DNA of 64,000 nt. It comes from Helicobacteraceae bacterium (GTDB lineage: Bacteria > Campylobacterota > Campylobacteria > Campylobacterales > Sulfurimonadaceae). Under the pieces are notes generated by a model that had not been told where the DNA came from, made no database searches, and worked only from the letters and a program-made list of their open reading frames with translations. The position numbers and the translations under genes are program-made. The DNA lies in contig CANMJR010000002.1 of NCBI GenBank assembly GCA_947498025.1, positions 1-64,000 on the forward strand, read 5' to 3'. Positions 36,393 through 45,744 of this stretch are shown piece after piece; position 1 is the first letter of the stretch, and every line of letters begins with the position of its first letter.

Positions 36393-36458
36393 AAAATTGC
36401 TAAAGTAGAAAGTGAGGCAACCGCCTCATGGAATAGCACTCAGAAAGCTCAAATTCGG
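36365..36458 (+). repeat. 24-base direct repeat derived from the trpC 3' end
   Basis: Bases 36365-36388 (end of trpC) recur exactly at 36435-36458 in the intergenic region, 70 bases apart. A small hairpin (TGAGGC AACC GCCTCA, 36413-36428) lies between the copies. Partial tandem duplication is the simple explanation. Confidence 0.8.
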
Positions 36459-36496
36459 ATGATTTCACTTTTATAAAATAGAAAAAGTAGGCTATT

Positions 36497-38806
36497 ATGA
36501 AAAATAAAGATTTAGAGTATGAAGAGTTAACTTCGATAGCATATGAGCGGTTAAAACTAGCATCCTTCGCTGTTATAATAAATGCAACTATCCTTGGTTT
36601 TTTCATCTATGGATATGTAAATAGTCAACTTTTACTCATTTGGTATTTTTCAATTATGAGTATTTCACTCCTTCGTTTTGCATCTTCAATTTATTATAAA
36701 AACAAAAAAGAGATATTTACTCACAAAAAATGGAAACAAATTTTTTATGTCCTTTTAGTGATTTCCTCCTTACTTATCGGTGTCACGCCGTTTTTCTTTT
36801 TTGTACAAGAGAGTTATCTACATCAATCTATGCTGATGATAATCATAGCAGGTTTGACCGCGGGGGCTATTAGTAGTCTCTCGTCGCTTCTGAGAGCAGT
36901 GCAGTTTTTTTTAGTTGTGACACTCGTTCCTCTTATCATACAACTCTCTATTCAAAATACAATGATGCATAATTCATTGGCATTTTTAGTTCTATTTTAT
37001 ATGCTGTTACTGCTCTCTATTGCAAAGCAATTTAATGAAAACTATGTTGCTCTATTAAAATCAAAACAGATGTATGAAGAAAAAAATGAGGAGCTGGCAA
37101 GGTCTCAAGAACGTTTCGAAACAGTTTTTAAACAAGCTCCTCTCGGTATTATGATTTATGACACTGATTTGATTGTTCGTGAAGTGAATCAAGAGTTTAT
37201 AAATTTTCTTGAAGCACCTAGAGAATTTTTAGTAGGATTAAATCTCAATACACTTCCTGATACAAGATTATTAGTATCACTTAAAGCTCCTTTAGATAAT
37301 GCAGAGGGGTTTTATGAAGGTGAGTACAAAACCAAACTAAAACGAAAAGATTTATGGATTAATATGAGTACCTCTCCGCTTCGAGATTCAGCCCATCAAG
37401 TAATCGGAGGCATAGGCATTGTTGCAGATATTACCCAAAGAATGTTAAATCAATTAAGGTTTGAATATCAAGCAAGCTACGATATGTTGACTGATATTCC
37501 TAATCGTACAACTTTGTTGGAGAAAATAAATCAGGAAATTATTCGCTATAAAAGACATGGAGTTATCTTTGGGATAATGTTTTTGGATTTAGATAATTTT
37601 AAAAATATCAACGATTCTCTGGGGCATGGCGTTGGAGACAAACTGCTTATTGAAGCAGCTTTGAGATTAAAAAAAGCAATAAGGGCTGAAGATACTGTTT
37701 CAAGAATCGGCGGTGATGAGTTTGTTGTTCTGCTTCCGGATTTGGGGGATAATGAAAAATTATCCGCAACGGATGCAGAACATGTAGCAGAAAAAATACA
37801 TGCAATACTCGCAGAACCGTTTGAGATAGATGGACATAAATTAAATATTACATCCAGCATAGGAATATCATTTATAACGAATCCGGATGAGAGTGCGGAT
37901 GATGTTTTAAAATATGCAGATATTGCTATGTATCAGGCTAAAAAAGCGGGAAGAGATACTACAAGATTCTACAAGCAAAAAATGGATGAGTGGATTAAGA
38001 GACGATTAGGTCTTGAAAATGAGTTACGAAATGCCATAGAAAATGGTGAACTGGAGATACACTATCAGCCAATAATTGAATTTTCTACGAGCAAGCTCAT
38101 AGGTGCTGAAGCACTGCTCAGATGGAACTCTGAAACTTTCGGAAATGTTTATCCTGATGAATTTATACCGATTGCCGAAGAGAGCGGGCTTATAATCACT
38201 ATCGGTGAATGGGTGCTTCAAAATGCGATAAATCAGTTTGTCTTATGGCAAGATGCATTCAAGGATGTGGAGCTAAAAAAAATCGCAGTAAATATTAGTG
38301 TTCATCAGTTTGATAATCCTGAATTTTTAAACCAAGTGGATAGCATTTTGAAGAGCAGCGGTATTAAACCACAAAATCTTGAGTTGGAATTAGTAGAGTC
38401 AATAATAGTTAAAGATGTAAAAATAGTACGGGAGAAAATGCAAAAATTAAGAGATTTAGGAGTCGGGCTCTCAATAGATGATTTTGGAACAGGATACTCA
38501 TCGCTCTCTTATCTCAAAAAATTGCCATTCACAACGCTCAAAATTGATAAATCTTTTGTGCAGGATATTCAATTTGATGCAGACGATAAAGAGCTCATCA
38601 GTACTATTTTGACAATAGCCAAAAACTTTAATCTTGATGTGGTCGCAGAGGGCGTTGAAACCGCGGAGCAGTACCAATTTTTAAGCGAAAAAATGTGCGG
38701 CTACATGCAAGGGTACTACTGCTCAAAACCTATGAGCGTTTTATCTTTTGAAAAATTGCTTATATCTTCTGAGGGTGTATGTGAAATGGTTTCAAATCAA
38801 TCCTGA
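36497..38806 (+). CDS. Membrane PAS-GGDEF-EAL protein
   Basis: A 769-residue cyclic di-GMP enzyme. The first 200 residues hold several membrane helices (MASE-like). A PAS domain lies at about 205-320 (FKQAPLGIMIYDTDLIVREV). A GGDEF domain at about 330-490 has an intact GGDEF near residue 405. An EAL domain at about 505-755 has GAEALLRW near 536, ELELVES, DDFGTGYSSL and KIDKSFV, all consistent with phosphodiesterase activity. Both domains keep their catalytic motifs, so the net activity cannot be predicted. Confidence 0.93.
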   Translation: MKNKDLEYEELTSIAYERLKLASFAVIINATILGFFIYGYVNSQLLLIWYFSIMSISLLRFASSIYYKNKKEIFTHKKWKQIFYVLLVISSLLIGVTPFFFFVQESYLHQSMLMIIIAGLTAGAISSLSSLLRAVQFFLVVTLVPLIIQLSIQNTMMHNSLAFLVLFYMLLLLSIAKQFNENYVALLKSKQMYEEKNEELARSQERFETVFKQAPLGIMIYDTDLIVREVNQEFINFLEAPREFLVGLNLNTLPDTRLLVSLKAPLDNAEGFYEGEYKTKLKRKDLWINMSTSPLRDSAHQVIGGIGIVADITQRMLNQLRFEYQASYDMLTDIPNRTTLLEKINQEIIRYKRHGVIFGIMFLDLDNFKNINDSLGHGVGDKLLIEAALRLKKAIRAEDTVSRIGGDEFVVLLPDLGDNEKLSATDAEHVAEKIHAILAEPFEIDGHKLNITSSIGISFITNPDESADDVLKYADIAMYQAKKAGRDTTRFYKQKMDEWIKRRLGLENELRNAIENGELEIHYQPIIEFSTSKLIGAEALLRWNSETFGNVYPDEFIPIAEESGLIITIGEWVLQNAINQFVLWQDAFKDVELKKIAVNISVHQFDNPEFLNQVDSILKSSGIKPQNLELELVESIIVKDVKIVREKMQKLRDLGVGLSIDDFGTGYSSLSYLKKLPFTTLKIDKSFVQDIQFDADDKELISTILTIAKNFNLDVVAEGVETAEQYQFLSEKMCGYMQGYYCSKPMSVLSFEKLLISSEGVCEMVSNQS

Positions 38807-38899
38807 CATGCTCTCGGCAATTTATATTTTTTAATAGCTCTATTTTTGAAAGAGAAGTGCATATTAGTGATTCACTTAATGCTTATATTTAATTTGAGA

Positions 38900-38925
38900 G
38901 AATTTATAAAATTCTATAGTATAAT
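38900..38925 (+). promoter_or_regulatory. Promoter region of the DUF4143-type gene
   Basis: A consensus TATAAT at 38920-38925 lies 31 bases before the ATG at 38956. A palindrome GAATTT ATA AAATTC (38900-38914) sits just upstream and could be an operator. Confidence 0.4.
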
Positions 38926-38955
38926 GGCACAATATATATCATTATAGAGACAAAT

Positions 38956-40158
38956 ATGAAAGAAAGAACTTTAGAGACCATTTTAAAAGTAGCACTCAAG
39001 ACTTTTCCTGTTGTTCTTTTAAATGGAGCAAGACAGGTCGGTAAATCTACACTTGCGTTAGAAAATTTTAAAAACTACCTTACCTTTGATGATGGAGAGT
39101 TAAGGCTTTACGCAAAAAAGAATCCAAAAGCGTTTCTCAAAAACCTTGAACTCCCCGTCTGCCTCGATGAGATACAAAAAGTGCCAACACTTCTTGAATA
39201 TATGAAGATGCAAATAGACAAAGAGCGAGTCAATGGAAGTTTTTTACTTACAGGCAGTTCCAATGTACTTGACCACAAAGATGCAAAAGATACCCTTGCA
39301 GGCAGACTCTGTGAACTAAGACTTCATCCGCTCAGCTCAAAAGAAAAAAACGATAAACCGCATGAGAATGTGATAGAAAAGCTTCTCAAAAGAGAGTTCA
39401 AACTTGCTAAAAAAGAGTACAGTGATGAGACCATTAAACACATTATTGACGGTGGGTATCCTGAAATATTAACGCTTGAGGGACTGCAAAGAGATTTGTG
39501 GTTTAAGTCTTACACCGCAACTTACATAGAACGAGATGCAAGAAATTTGGCGGATATTCGTGACATAGACAGCTTTATAAAGTTTGTTAATGTTCTTGCT
39601 TCAAGAAGCGGCACGCTCCTAAACAAATCAAGTCTAAGTAATGACATAGGGATAAAAGATGTCACAACCGACAACTATCTCTCTATTATAAACCGCATCT
39701 ATCAAGCCTCGCTGCTCAAGCCCTATTTTGCAAATATCGGCAAACAGTTTTCTAAGTCACCTAAAGTGTTTTTTAATGACACGGGAGTACTTTGTTCTTT
39801 GCTTAGAATCGACTCCAAAGAGAAACTCCTTAGCTCACCCTATAGCGGACAAGTTTTTGAGACCTACATTTTTTGTGAACTCCAAAAACACCTCTCCTAC
39901 ATGCAAAAAAGCGGCACACTCTACCACTACAGAACAAATGACAAAAAAGAGATAGATTTTATAGTCGAAGTTGACAATGAGATACTCGCCATTGAGGTAA
40001 AACAAAGTAGCAGTGTCAAAAAAGATGATTTCAAACATATCATCGATTTTCAAAGCAGATGTGAGCAAAAGTGCTTGGGTGTGGTGTTTTACAATGGCGA
40101 GATGGTTATGGAGTTTGGCGATGATTTGGTGGCTATTCCGTTTGGGATGTTTTTGTGA
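38956..40158 (+). CDS. AAA-type ATPase with DUF4143
   Basis: A 400-residue protein with Walker A GARQVGKST (24-32), Walker B-like CLDEIQK, sensor LTGSSN and a C-terminal DUF4143 domain with a nuclease-like E-x-D-F-I-V-E-V ... I-E-V-K segment (KEIDFIVEV, AIEVKQ). This family is widespread and uncharacterised, often present in accessory DNA. It is flanked by unrelated genes and has its own promoter. Confidence 0.9.
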   Translation: MKERTLETILKVALKTFPVVLLNGARQVGKSTLALENFKNYLTFDDGELRLYAKKNPKAFLKNLELPVCLDEIQKVPTLLEYMKMQIDKERVNGSFLLTGSSNVLDHKDAKDTLAGRLCELRLHPLSSKEKNDKPHENVIEKLLKREFKLAKKEYSDETIKHIIDGGYPEILTLEGLQRDLWFKSYTATYIERDARNLADIRDIDSFIKFVNVLASRSGTLLNKSSLSNDIGIKDVTTDNYLSIINRIYQASLLKPYFANIGKQFSKSPKVFFNDTGVLCSLLRIDSKEKLLSSPYSGQVFETYIFCELQKHLSYMQKSGTLYHYRTNDKKEIDFIVEVDNEILAIEVKQSSSVKKDDFKHIIDFQSRCEQKCLGVVFYNGEMVMEFGDDLVAIPFGMFL

Positions 40159-40204
40159 TGATAAATATAATTTGCTTAAAATAATAATTTGAGGAATCTA
40201 AACC

Positions 40205-40231
40205 GGCATGTGGAACTTATTTCAACATGCC
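40205..40231 (-). terminator. Hairpin downstream of the YqeY gene
   Basis: GGCATGT and ACATGCC arms enclose 13 bases. It sits nine bases past the minus-strand stop and shares the core GGCATGTGGAA with the palindrome at 347-377. Confidence 0.5.
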
Positions 40232-40239
40232 AAAAACTT

Positions 40240-40680
40240 TTACGCCAACAAACTCTTCACGCACTCATTTATTCTCTTGCCATCGGCTTTGCCTGCCAAC
40301 TCTTTTGCCGCTCCCATCACTTTTCCCATGTCTTTTGCAGTTGTTGCACCGACATTTTTGATAATCTCTTTGAGGGCGTTACTTAGTTCTTCGTCACTCA
40401 GCTGTGCAGGAAGATAGGGAGTGTAAATTTCTATTTCATCAAGCTCAATACGCAATAAATCATCACGACCTGCATCTCTGTACTGTGTTGCAGCGTCATT
40501 TCTTCTTTTGATTTGCGTTTGAATTATTTTGATAACATCCTCATCACTGAGTTCTTTTCGCTCATCCACTTCTATCTGCTTAAAAGCACTTGTCAAAAGG
40601 CGCAGCGCGTCTCTTTTTTTTGCATCTTTTGCTTTCATAGCCTCTTTTACATCGTTGTTAATTGTCTCTCTTAAGCTCAT
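40240..40680 (-). CDS. GatB/YqeY-domain protein
   Basis: A 146-residue helical protein of the YqeY family: KEAMKAKDAKKRDALRLL at the start, IELDEIEIYTPYLPAQLSD in the middle and VMGAAKELAGKADGKRINE at the end. The domain resembles the tRNA-binding tail of GatB; a role in tRNA-dependent amidation is assumed for the family but not shown. Divergent from flgH. Confidence 0.92.
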   Translation of the reverse strand: MSLRETINNDVKEAMKAKDAKKRDALRLLTSAFKQIEVDERKELSDEDVIKIIQTQIKRRNDAATQYRDAGRDDLLRIELDEIEIYTPYLPAQLSDEELSNALKEIIKNVGATTAKDMGKVMGAAKELAGKADGKRINECVKSLLA

Positions 40681-40689
40681 AAATCATCC

Positions 40690-40707
40690 TTGGAACTATT
40701 TTTGCTA
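40690..40707 (+). promoter_or_regulatory. Sigma-54 (RpoN) promoter of flgH
   Basis: TTGGAAC, then five bases, then TTGCTA gives GG (40692-40693) and GC (40704-40705) separated by exactly ten bases, as required for -24/-12 promoters. It lies 40 bases before the flgH ATG. RpoN control of rod, ring and hook genes is established in Campylobacter and Helicobacter. Confidence 0.75.
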
Positions 40708-40746
40708 GCATTATAACTTAAACATACCGCTATCAAAGAGATTACA

Positions 40747-41466
40747 ATGAAAAAAACAGTTTTAGCTATTTTCGTACCATTTTCTGCTGTACTGTTTTTG
40801 AGTGGATGTACCGCCGGTTTATCAGATCCTGAAATTAATTTTGAGCCTCCGACTTATGTTGAACAGATGCCTGCCCATGAGGATTCTCAAGATTTTGTAT
40901 CCACAGGAAGCATTTTTGGTCAAGGGGATAACCCTCTTTTTTCAGACCATAAAGCTATGCATACAAATGATATTGTAAAGGTTGTAATTTCTGAGACTTC
41001 GGCTAGTTCAAGCTCTGCTGATAAACAGCTAAGTACCGATGACAGTACAAATATGGGCGGAGGTGTTGTTTCTCCGACGGGCGGCGGAAGCGTTAGTGCA
41101 ATCGCAAACGAAATAAACAGAGCTTCAAATGTGGGATTTACGGCAGGAAAAACAAATGCGTTTAAAGGCAAAGGGAGTGCTACAAAAGGTGCCTCATTTA
41201 CTACAACGGTAACAGCCAGAATTGTAAAAGTTCTTCAAAATGGAAACTATTTTATCGCAGGAAAGAGAGAGATACTAATAGATGAACAGAAGCAGATTAT
41301 TCAAATTAGCGGTGTAATCAGACCGTATGATATTGACCAATATAACTCAATAAATTCGAATCAGATGAGTGAAGCTAAAATATTATATAAGACAGAGGGA
41401 GACGTTGACCGTGCTACAAAACAAGGTTGGGGAACGAAAATATTGCAATCTATTTGGCCGCTCTAG
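40747..41466 (+). CDS. flgH: Flagellar L-ring protein
   Basis: Outer-membrane lipoprotein forming the L ring around the flagellar rod, 239 residues. The lipobox is LSGC (C21). Family segments GSIFGQGDNPLFSDHKAM, VKVVISETSASSSSA and GNYFIAGKREI are present, and the protein ends in a short hydrophobic tail. It stands apart from other flagellar genes and is followed by an overlapping gene. Confidence 0.95.
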   Translation: MKKTVLAIFVPFSAVLFLSGCTAGLSDPEINFEPPTYVEQMPAHEDSQDFVSTGSIFGQGDNPLFSDHKAMHTNDIVKVVISETSASSSSADKQLSTDDSTNMGGGVVSPTGGGSVSAIANEINRASNVGFTAGKTNAFKGKGSATKGASFTTTVTARIVKVLQNGNYFIAGKREILIDEQKQIIQISGVIRPYDIDQYNSINSNQMSEAKILYKTEGDVDRATKQGWGTKILQSIWPL

Positions 41467-42859
41467 TTTAGTATTATTACTAGGCTTGGCATGTACGCCA
41501 CTTATCGCGCAATCATTTTCAGATTATAAACTTTCTCAATCGGAATCTTTTAAAAAGTATAAAGATGAAAAAGATGAAGCGTTTAATAGATATTTAAAAA
41601 CAGAGTGGGAAGCTTATAATGCGCAAATTCCAGACTCTCTTTATGAAAAACCAAAGCCTAAGGTGCTGCCTTTTGCTGAAGAAAAAAAGGTTCTGCTCGA
41701 AGGTCCCAAGGTAAAAATAGAGCTGTTGCCTCAGAAAACCCCTATCGCAATTAAAGAGATTCATAAAGATGCCAAGGGTACATCTTTTGATTTTTTCGGA
41801 ACAACAATCGGTTTTGATATTCCACATGGCATGAGTAAAGCAAATTTTTCTCCACAAAGCAAAGAGGGAATAAGCAATTTCTTTGATGAAGTTGTAGCAA
41901 CCGATTATTCAACTCTTCTGAATGATATAAACAGTGTTTCGAAGAGAATGAACCTTAATGATTGGGGAGTCTATCAACTTGTTATAAAACTGGGGGACAG
42001 TATATATTCAAACGAGAACGAGGCTCGTCTTTTGAGCTGGTTTCTTTTTAACAAGCTGGGTTATGTAGTAAAAGTCGGACTCTCCTATGAAAATGTAGTT
42101 TTAATGCACTACTCTCAAAAATCGATTTATTCTACTCCAAGTTATACGATTGACGGTAAAAGATATTATGTCATCTCAAACTATTCCAAAAATCAAGTCG
42201 GGAGTATCTATACATACAAACAGAACTATCCTGAGGCGGAGAAGCCACTGAATTTGACTCTTGAATCTCTTCCAAATCTAAGTGAGAAAATGAAGAGCAA
42301 AACGCTCTCTTTTAAACGGTATGGAGATGAATATGCCATACCTTATGAATATAATCAAAATATTATAGATTTTATGGCATCTTATCCGCAGGCGGATTAT
42401 GAAACTTTTTTTAATGCTCCGGTAGAGAGAAAAAGTTATGAAACAATTGCAATTGCTTTAAAAAAATATATAGATAACAAGCAGTCAAGTGAGGCCATAA
42501 ATTTTGTGCTTCATTTTGTGCAAAATGCCTTTATCTACAAGAGTGACTCTGAACAATTTGGACGAGAGAAGGTTATGTTTGCAGAGGAGACACTTTATTA
42601 TGACCAGTCTGACTGTGAGGATAGGGCAATTCTCTTCTCATACCTTGTTAAAGAGCTGTTTAATGTCGGTGTTATCGGGGTAAAATACAAAGACCACATG
42701 GCAACGGCTCTCTATCTCCCAATAAGAGGAGAGAGTATAAATGCAGGTCTAAAAAAATATGTAATAGCCGACCCGACCTATGTAAATGCCTCTATAGGTG
42801 AGAGCATGCCCAAATATAAATCCATAAAACCAGAGCGATTTATCGTAGTGAAAGGTTAG
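41411..42859 (+). CDS. Exported transglutaminase-like cysteine protein
   Basis: A protein of about 482 residues. A signal peptide (SLVLLLGLACTPLIAQS) precedes an unrecognised region. The C-terminal transglutaminase-like core has a Cys-His-Asp set: C402 in QSDCEDRA, H429 in YKDHMAT and D454 in VIADPTY. Transglutaminase-like proteins include peptidases and deamidases; the activity is inferred. GTG at 41411 is chosen because GAGGGA lies about nine bases upstream; a longer GTG start at 41369 has none. The reading frame overlaps flgH by 56 bases. Confidence 0.8.
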   Translation: MLQNKVGERKYCNLFGRSSLVLLLGLACTPLIAQSFSDYKLSQSESFKKYKDEKDEAFNRYLKTEWEAYNAQIPDSLYEKPKPKVLPFAEEKKVLLEGPKVKIELLPQKTPIAIKEIHKDAKGTSFDFFGTTIGFDIPHGMSKANFSPQSKEGISNFFDEVVATDYSTLLNDINSVSKRMNLNDWGVYQLVIKLGDSIYSNENEARLLSWFLFNKLGYVVKVGLSYENVVLMHYSQKSIYSTPSYTIDGKRYYVISNYSKNQVGSIYTYKQNYPEAEKPLNLTLESLPNLSEKMKSKTLSFKRYGDEYAIPYEYNQNIIDFMASYPQADYETFFNAPVERKSYETIAIALKKYIDNKQSSEAINFVLHFVQNAFIYKSDSEQFGREKVMFAEETLYYDQSDCEDRAILFSYLVKELFNVGVIGVKYKDHMATALYLPIRGESINAGLKKYVIADPTYVNASIGESMPKYKSIKPERFIVVKG

Positions 42860-42885
42860 ACTAATAGCTTATAATTATTTTTTAG

Positions 42886-42912
42886 TACTTCTTGCAACTT
42901 TTGCAAGAAGTA
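42886..42912. terminator. Strong hairpin between convergent genes
   Basis: Perfect 12-base arms TACTTCTTGCAA and TTGCAAGAAGTA around CTT. It lies between the stop of the transglutaminase-like gene and the convergent valS stop, so it likely terminates both. Confidence 0.75.
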
Positions 42913-42924
42913 TAATGTTCGGAG

Positions 42925-45552
42925 TTATTTTTTAAGCGAATTTAACTGTTCTAAAACTTTTTCTTTTTTAGACTCTGCATCTGCCAAAGCTTCACGATTT
43001 TTTGCCAAAACATCTTCTGGTGCGTTTGCTACGAATCGTTCATTGTTGAGCATTCCTGCCAATTTATCTATCTCTTTTTGCAGCTTTTCATCCTGTTTTT
43101 CAAGTTTTGAGATGATTGAACTCAAATCAATACTCTCTGTCGGGATAAAGGTCTCACATGTATCGGCTATGTCGCTTACAGCATTTTCTATTTTTGTGTC
43201 TGTAAATTCTACGAGTTCGACTTTTGCAAGTCTAGCGATAAATGGAAGCATCATCGTTTTGTCCTCTTCGCTTATGCCGTCGATTTTTACGAATGCTTTT
43301 TCTATCTTCTGGTTTGCTAAATCAACGAGGACTTTTGCTCTTCTTATTGAGACGATTGCGTCCATAATAATTTCAAATTTTTCCTCCTCTTTTCGCTGTT
43401 TGATTTTGCTAGGGTATCTCATAACCATGATAGATTCGCCACTATCAAGCGTTGTGCCTGAAAGCTCATGGTAGAGGTACTCTGTAATGAAAGGCATAAA
43501 AGGGTGAAGAAGTTTCATTGCCTCTTTAAAAATTGCTCCAAGTTCTACAATCGAGCCTTTGTCGGCCTTGGAGAGTTCGATTCCCCAGTCACAAAATTCA
43601 TTCCATAAAAAGCGGTACATAACCAGAGCTGCATCATTAAATTTGTACTCATCGAGATTTGCACGAACCTCTTTTGTAGCAAGATTTAATCTTGACATCA
43701 TGTAGCGACCAAGGTCAGTTTTAACACAAAAGCCGCACATATCAGGAAAGGTTTCTACATTCATCTGCAGGTATTTACTAGCGTTGTAAAGCTTGTTTGT
43801 AAAGTTGCGGTTGAGTTCGAGTTTTTCGTTGCTCATTCGAATATCACGCCCTTGAGCGGCACTTATTGCAAGTGTGAATCGTAATACATCGGCACTATAT
43901 TTCTCTATCATGTCGAGCGGGTCGATTACATTGCCTTTTGATTTACTCATTTTGTCCCCGTTTTCATCGCGGACTAGGGCATGAAGGTAGATGTGGTTAA
44001 ACGGAAGCTCACCCACAAAACTCTCTCCCATCATCATCATTCTAGCGACCCAGAAGAAGAGGATGTCAAAACCTGTGATGAGAAGCGAATTTGGATAAAA
44101 ATCTTTCATGTCCTCTGAAGAGAAAAGTTTGTCCATCTCAGCGTCGCCATTTCCCCAGCCTAAAGTAGAAAAAGGCCAGAGTGCAGAGCTAAACCAAGTG
44201 TCTAAAACATCAGGGTCTTGAGCGATTTTTTTTGAAGCACATTTTGGACATTCATGTTCCGCGTCTTTGAGTGAAGCCCACTCATGGTCACATGCATCGC
44301 AGTAAAATACAGGAATCTGATGTCCCCACCAGAGCTGTCTTGAGATACACCAGTCGCGTAAATCTCCCATCCAAGAGTTGTAGGAATTTATCCAATGCGG
44401 CGGAAAGAACTTCGCTTCGCCGTTGTTTGTCTTCTCGATAGATTTTTTTGCAACTTCGCTTCGTACAAACCACTGTTTTGATATGTACGGTTCAACGATA
44501 TTTTTACATCTGTAACAGTGCCCGACTTGATGCTTATGCTCTTCGATTTTGACCATAAAACCCTCTTCTTCGAGGCGTTTTACGATGATTGCACGGGCTT
44601 CAAGTCTCTCAAGCCCTTTAAATTCTCCTGCGTAGTCGTTTAAAATACCCTTTTCATCAAAGATAGTAATAAACTCTAAATCATGTCTTTTTCCGACTTC
44701 GTAGTCGTTTTGGTCGTGTGCAGGAGTAACTTTAACAACGCCCGTTCCAAAATCCATAGCGACATGCGTATCGGCGATGATTGCAACTTCTCTCTCAAGC
44801 AGAGGAAGGCGAATTTTTTTACCGATTAAATGTTTATATCGCTCATCCTCAGGGTGTACCATAACAGCGGTATCTCCAAAGTAGGTTTCGGGTCGTGTTG
44901 TTGCAACCTCTACATGTCCGCTGCCGTCCGCAAAAGGGTATTTGATGTGGTAAAACTTGCCGTCATGGTCTTCATGTTCGACTTCAATATCGCTGAGTGC
45001 GCCGTCATGCGTACACCAGTTAACCATGTAGTTTCCGCGAACGATTAAGCCTTGGTTGTAGAGATGAACAAACGCCTCTTTTACGGATTTTTGAAGTCCG
45101 GTGTCCATGGTAAAACGCTCTCTCTCCCATGCAGGAGAAACGCCCATTTTACGAAGCTGCTCTGTCATGATTGAGGCAGATTCTGCTTTCCAAGCCCAGA
45201 CTCTCTCCAAAAATTTCTCTCTTCCGAGTTCCTCTTTAGTGATTCCCTCTGCAAGGAGCTGTTTTTCTACAACATTTTGAGTTGCAATTCCCGCATGGTC
45301 GGTGCCCGGTTGCCAAAGAGTTTTGTAACCGTCCATTCGTTTGTACCGCGTGATAATATCTTGAAGTGTAAATGTGAGTGCATGCCCGATATGAAGACGC
45401 CCTGTAACATTCGGCGGAGGCATCATGATAGAGAAATTTTTTCCCTCTTCTTGGATACCTTTGTTGCCGTCTATCTCAAAGTATCTTCTACTTTCCCAAA
45501 TTTTATAAAATTCTTCTTCTACTTTTTGTGGTTCGTAACCGTTTGATGACAT
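42925..45552 (-). CDS. valS: Valyl-tRNA synthetase
   Basis: Class I synthetase of 875 residues. HIGH motif as HIGH at residues 54-57, KMSKS near residue 530, an editing domain between (TTRPETYFGDTAVMVHPED), and a C-terminal coiled-coil arm (SKKEKVLEQLNSLKK). Length is normal. A minus-strand TATAAT (45596 to 45591) lies 39 bases upstream. Confidence 0.97.
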   Translation of the reverse strand: MSSNGYEPQKVEEEFYKIWESRRYFEIDGNKGIQEEGKNFSIMMPPPNVTGRLHIGHALTFTLQDIITRYKRMDGYKTLWQPGTDHAGIATQNVVEKQLLAEGITKEELGREKFLERVWAWKAESASIMTEQLRKMGVSPAWERERFTMDTGLQKSVKEAFVHLYNQGLIVRGNYMVNWCTHDGALSDIEVEHEDHDGKFYHIKYPFADGSGHVEVATTRPETYFGDTAVMVHPEDERYKHLIGKKIRLPLLEREVAIIADTHVAMDFGTGVVKVTPAHDQNDYEVGKRHDLEFITIFDEKGILNDYAGEFKGLERLEARAIIVKRLEEEGFMVKIEEHKHQVGHCYRCKNIVEPYISKQWFVRSEVAKKSIEKTNNGEAKFFPPHWINSYNSWMGDLRDWCISRQLWWGHQIPVFYCDACDHEWASLKDAEHECPKCASKKIAQDPDVLDTWFSSALWPFSTLGWGNGDAEMDKLFSSEDMKDFYPNSLLITGFDILFFWVARMMMMGESFVGELPFNHIYLHALVRDENGDKMSKSKGNVIDPLDMIEKYSADVLRFTLAISAAQGRDIRMSNEKLELNRNFTNKLYNASKYLQMNVETFPDMCGFCVKTDLGRYMMSRLNLATKEVRANLDEYKFNDAALVMYRFLWNEFCDWGIELSKADKGSIVELGAIFKEAMKLLHPFMPFITEYLYHELSGTTLDSGESIMVMRYPSKIKQRKEEEKFEIIMDAIVSIRRAKVLVDLANQKIEKAFVKIDGISEEDKTMMLPFIARLAKVELVEFTDTKIENAVSDIADTCETFIPTESIDLSSIISKLEKQDEKLQKEIDKLAGMLNNERFVANAPEDVLAKNREALADAESKKEKVLEQLNSLKK

Positions 45553-45590
45553 CGTTTTAGCCTTGTAAATATGGTATTGAAAATTTCGCG

Positions 45591-45596
45591 ATTATA
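45591..45596 (-). promoter_or_regulatory. -10 box of valS
   Basis: TATAAT on the minus strand in the context TTTAGATATAATCGCG, 39 bases before the valS ATG. It means valS need not depend on read-through from the upstream gene. Confidence 0.5.
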
Positions 45597-45647
45597 TCTA
45601 AAGTGACGTGATGGTTTGCTTAGAAGAACATAGAGCTTTAAAAATCT

Positions 45648-45729
45648 CGAAAAACAAGTTTTTCGTAGCTTTAGGGGGTTGTAGGGACAATTTGTCCCTG
45701 CCACCAAAACGGACTTGTTCGTTTTGGTG
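45648..45729. repeat. Three tandem hairpins between a signalling gene and valS
   Basis: Three perfect inverted repeats follow each other: CGAAAAAC/GTTTTTCG (45648-45665), GGGACAA/TTGTCCC (45684-45698) and CACCAAAACG/CGTTTTGGTG (45702-45729). They lie downstream of the pseudo-receiver gene. The last may be its terminator; the series looks like a palindromic intergenic element of the REP type. Confidence 0.6.
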
Positions 45730-45744
45730 CGTAACATTTAGTAT

